Source of the DNA: Euglena gracilis
Taxonomy: Eukaryota; Euglenozoa; Euglenophyceae; Euglenales; Euglenaceae
Length of the DNA stretch: 22,019 bases
Direction: 5' to 3'
Assembly: GCA_900893395.1 (NCBI GenBank)
Contig: CAAHFI010971471.1
Span: forward strand, 1 to 22,019
This document shows positions 21,867-22,019 of the stretch, piece by piece; the stretch's first letter is position 1; the number at the start of each line of letters is the position of its first letter. The notes under the pieces are model-generated. The model made no database searches. It worked only from the letters and a program-made list of their open reading frames with translations, and was not told the DNA's origin. A program made the translations under genes and the position numbers.

Positions 21867-22019
21867 TGGTAAGAAAAACATGCAGCGGGAATGTTGGTTG
21901 CAAGATACGAGCACATTTAGATGGGTGCATTCGACCATTTCGGTGACATGTGCCAGGACTGCCCAGGTCACGGTGTCCAAAGGGTCCAAAGTAGGCCTAA
22001 TTCCGAGTAACCGAATGGG
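21867..22019. repeat. Partial terminal satellite copy (unit positions 1-154)
   Basis: The last copy runs 153 bp and stops inside the G5 run because the window ends there, not because the array ends. It has lost one G from the TTCGGTGG segment. The right boundary of the array is therefore unknown. Confidence 0.95.

Larger units (their letters stand above)
1..22019. repeat. Satellite DNA array, 213-bp unit, 103 full copies plus one partial
   Basis: The same unit recurs head to tail with no change of orientation and no interruption. The phase mark TGGTAAG appears at 1, 214, 426, 639, 851 and so on to 21867. Complete copies are 199-213 bp, most exactly 213 or 212, averaging about 212.3 bp. Neither end reaches non-repeat DNA, so the array boundaries are not in the window. 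There is no spacer between copies and no inserted element. Nearly all variation is small deletion in short homopolymers. Arrays of this kind are typical of eukaryotic heterochromatin (centromere, pericentromere, subtelomere); which one applies cannot be told from sequence alone. I do not recognise the family. Collapse or expansion of copy number during assembly is possible, so 103 should not be taken as the true genomic count. Confidence 0.98.

Noticed and set aside
1-22019. CRISPR array
   Set aside because: The repeat is 213 bp with no variable spacers between copies and no cas-like genes, so this is a satellite, not a CRISPR locus.
1-22019. LTR element, LINE, DNA transposon or rDNA spacer origin of the unit
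   Set aside because: No terminal repeats, transposase or reverse-transcriptase motifs, target-site duplications or rRNA sequence were seen. Origin from some element cannot be excluded, but nothing here supports one beyond the two Pol III-like boxes.

Overview
The window is one uninterrupted head-to-tail satellite array. A 213-bp unit (about 52% G+C, counted by hand on the consensus) repeats from the first base to the last: 103 complete copies plus a 153-bp partial copy at the right end. There is no unique flanking DNA, no recognisable gene, no RNA gene that can be supported and no inserted mobile element. Both ends cut the array, so it is longer than 22 kb or the window is an all-satellite contig. 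This organisation points to a eukaryote (centromeric, pericentromeric, subtelomeric or other heterochromatin). I do not recognise the satellite family and cannot name the host.

Layout, with copies phased to begin at TGGTAAG. Positions 1-3401 hold copies 1-16, mostly consensus with scattered 1-base length changes. Positions 3402-17028 hold copies 17-80, where the only variant I found is a C5-to-C4 change in five copies (24, 39, 56, 74, 80). Positions 17029-18515 hold copies 81-87, where C5 and C4 copies mostly alternate. Positions 18516-19754 hold copies 88-93, with many deletions and unit lengths of 199-212 bp. Positions 19755-20604 hold copies 94-97, again strictly alternating C5/C4. Positions 20605-22019 hold copies 98-104, with many small deletions.

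Almost all variation is insertion/deletion, mostly one base in a homopolymer. I found a single clear substitution in about 22 kb (position 19475). Natural ageing of a satellite should give many substitutions, so the array is either extremely young and homogenised with consensus errors on top, or partly an assembly product. The changes concentrate in the outer few kilobases, which favours uneven consensus quality for many of them.

Each unit carries possible functional or structural motifs: a full match to the RNA polymerase III A-box consensus, a degraded B-box-like hairpin, a CENP-B-box-like 17-mer matching 7 of 9 core positions, two overlapping and mutually exclusive hairpins, and an 8-bp palindrome containing a StuI site. 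All are motif resemblances, not demonstrated functions. The long open frames (up to 1,277 codons) arise because 213 is 3 x 71 and one frame of the unit lacks a stop; I do not regard them as genes.
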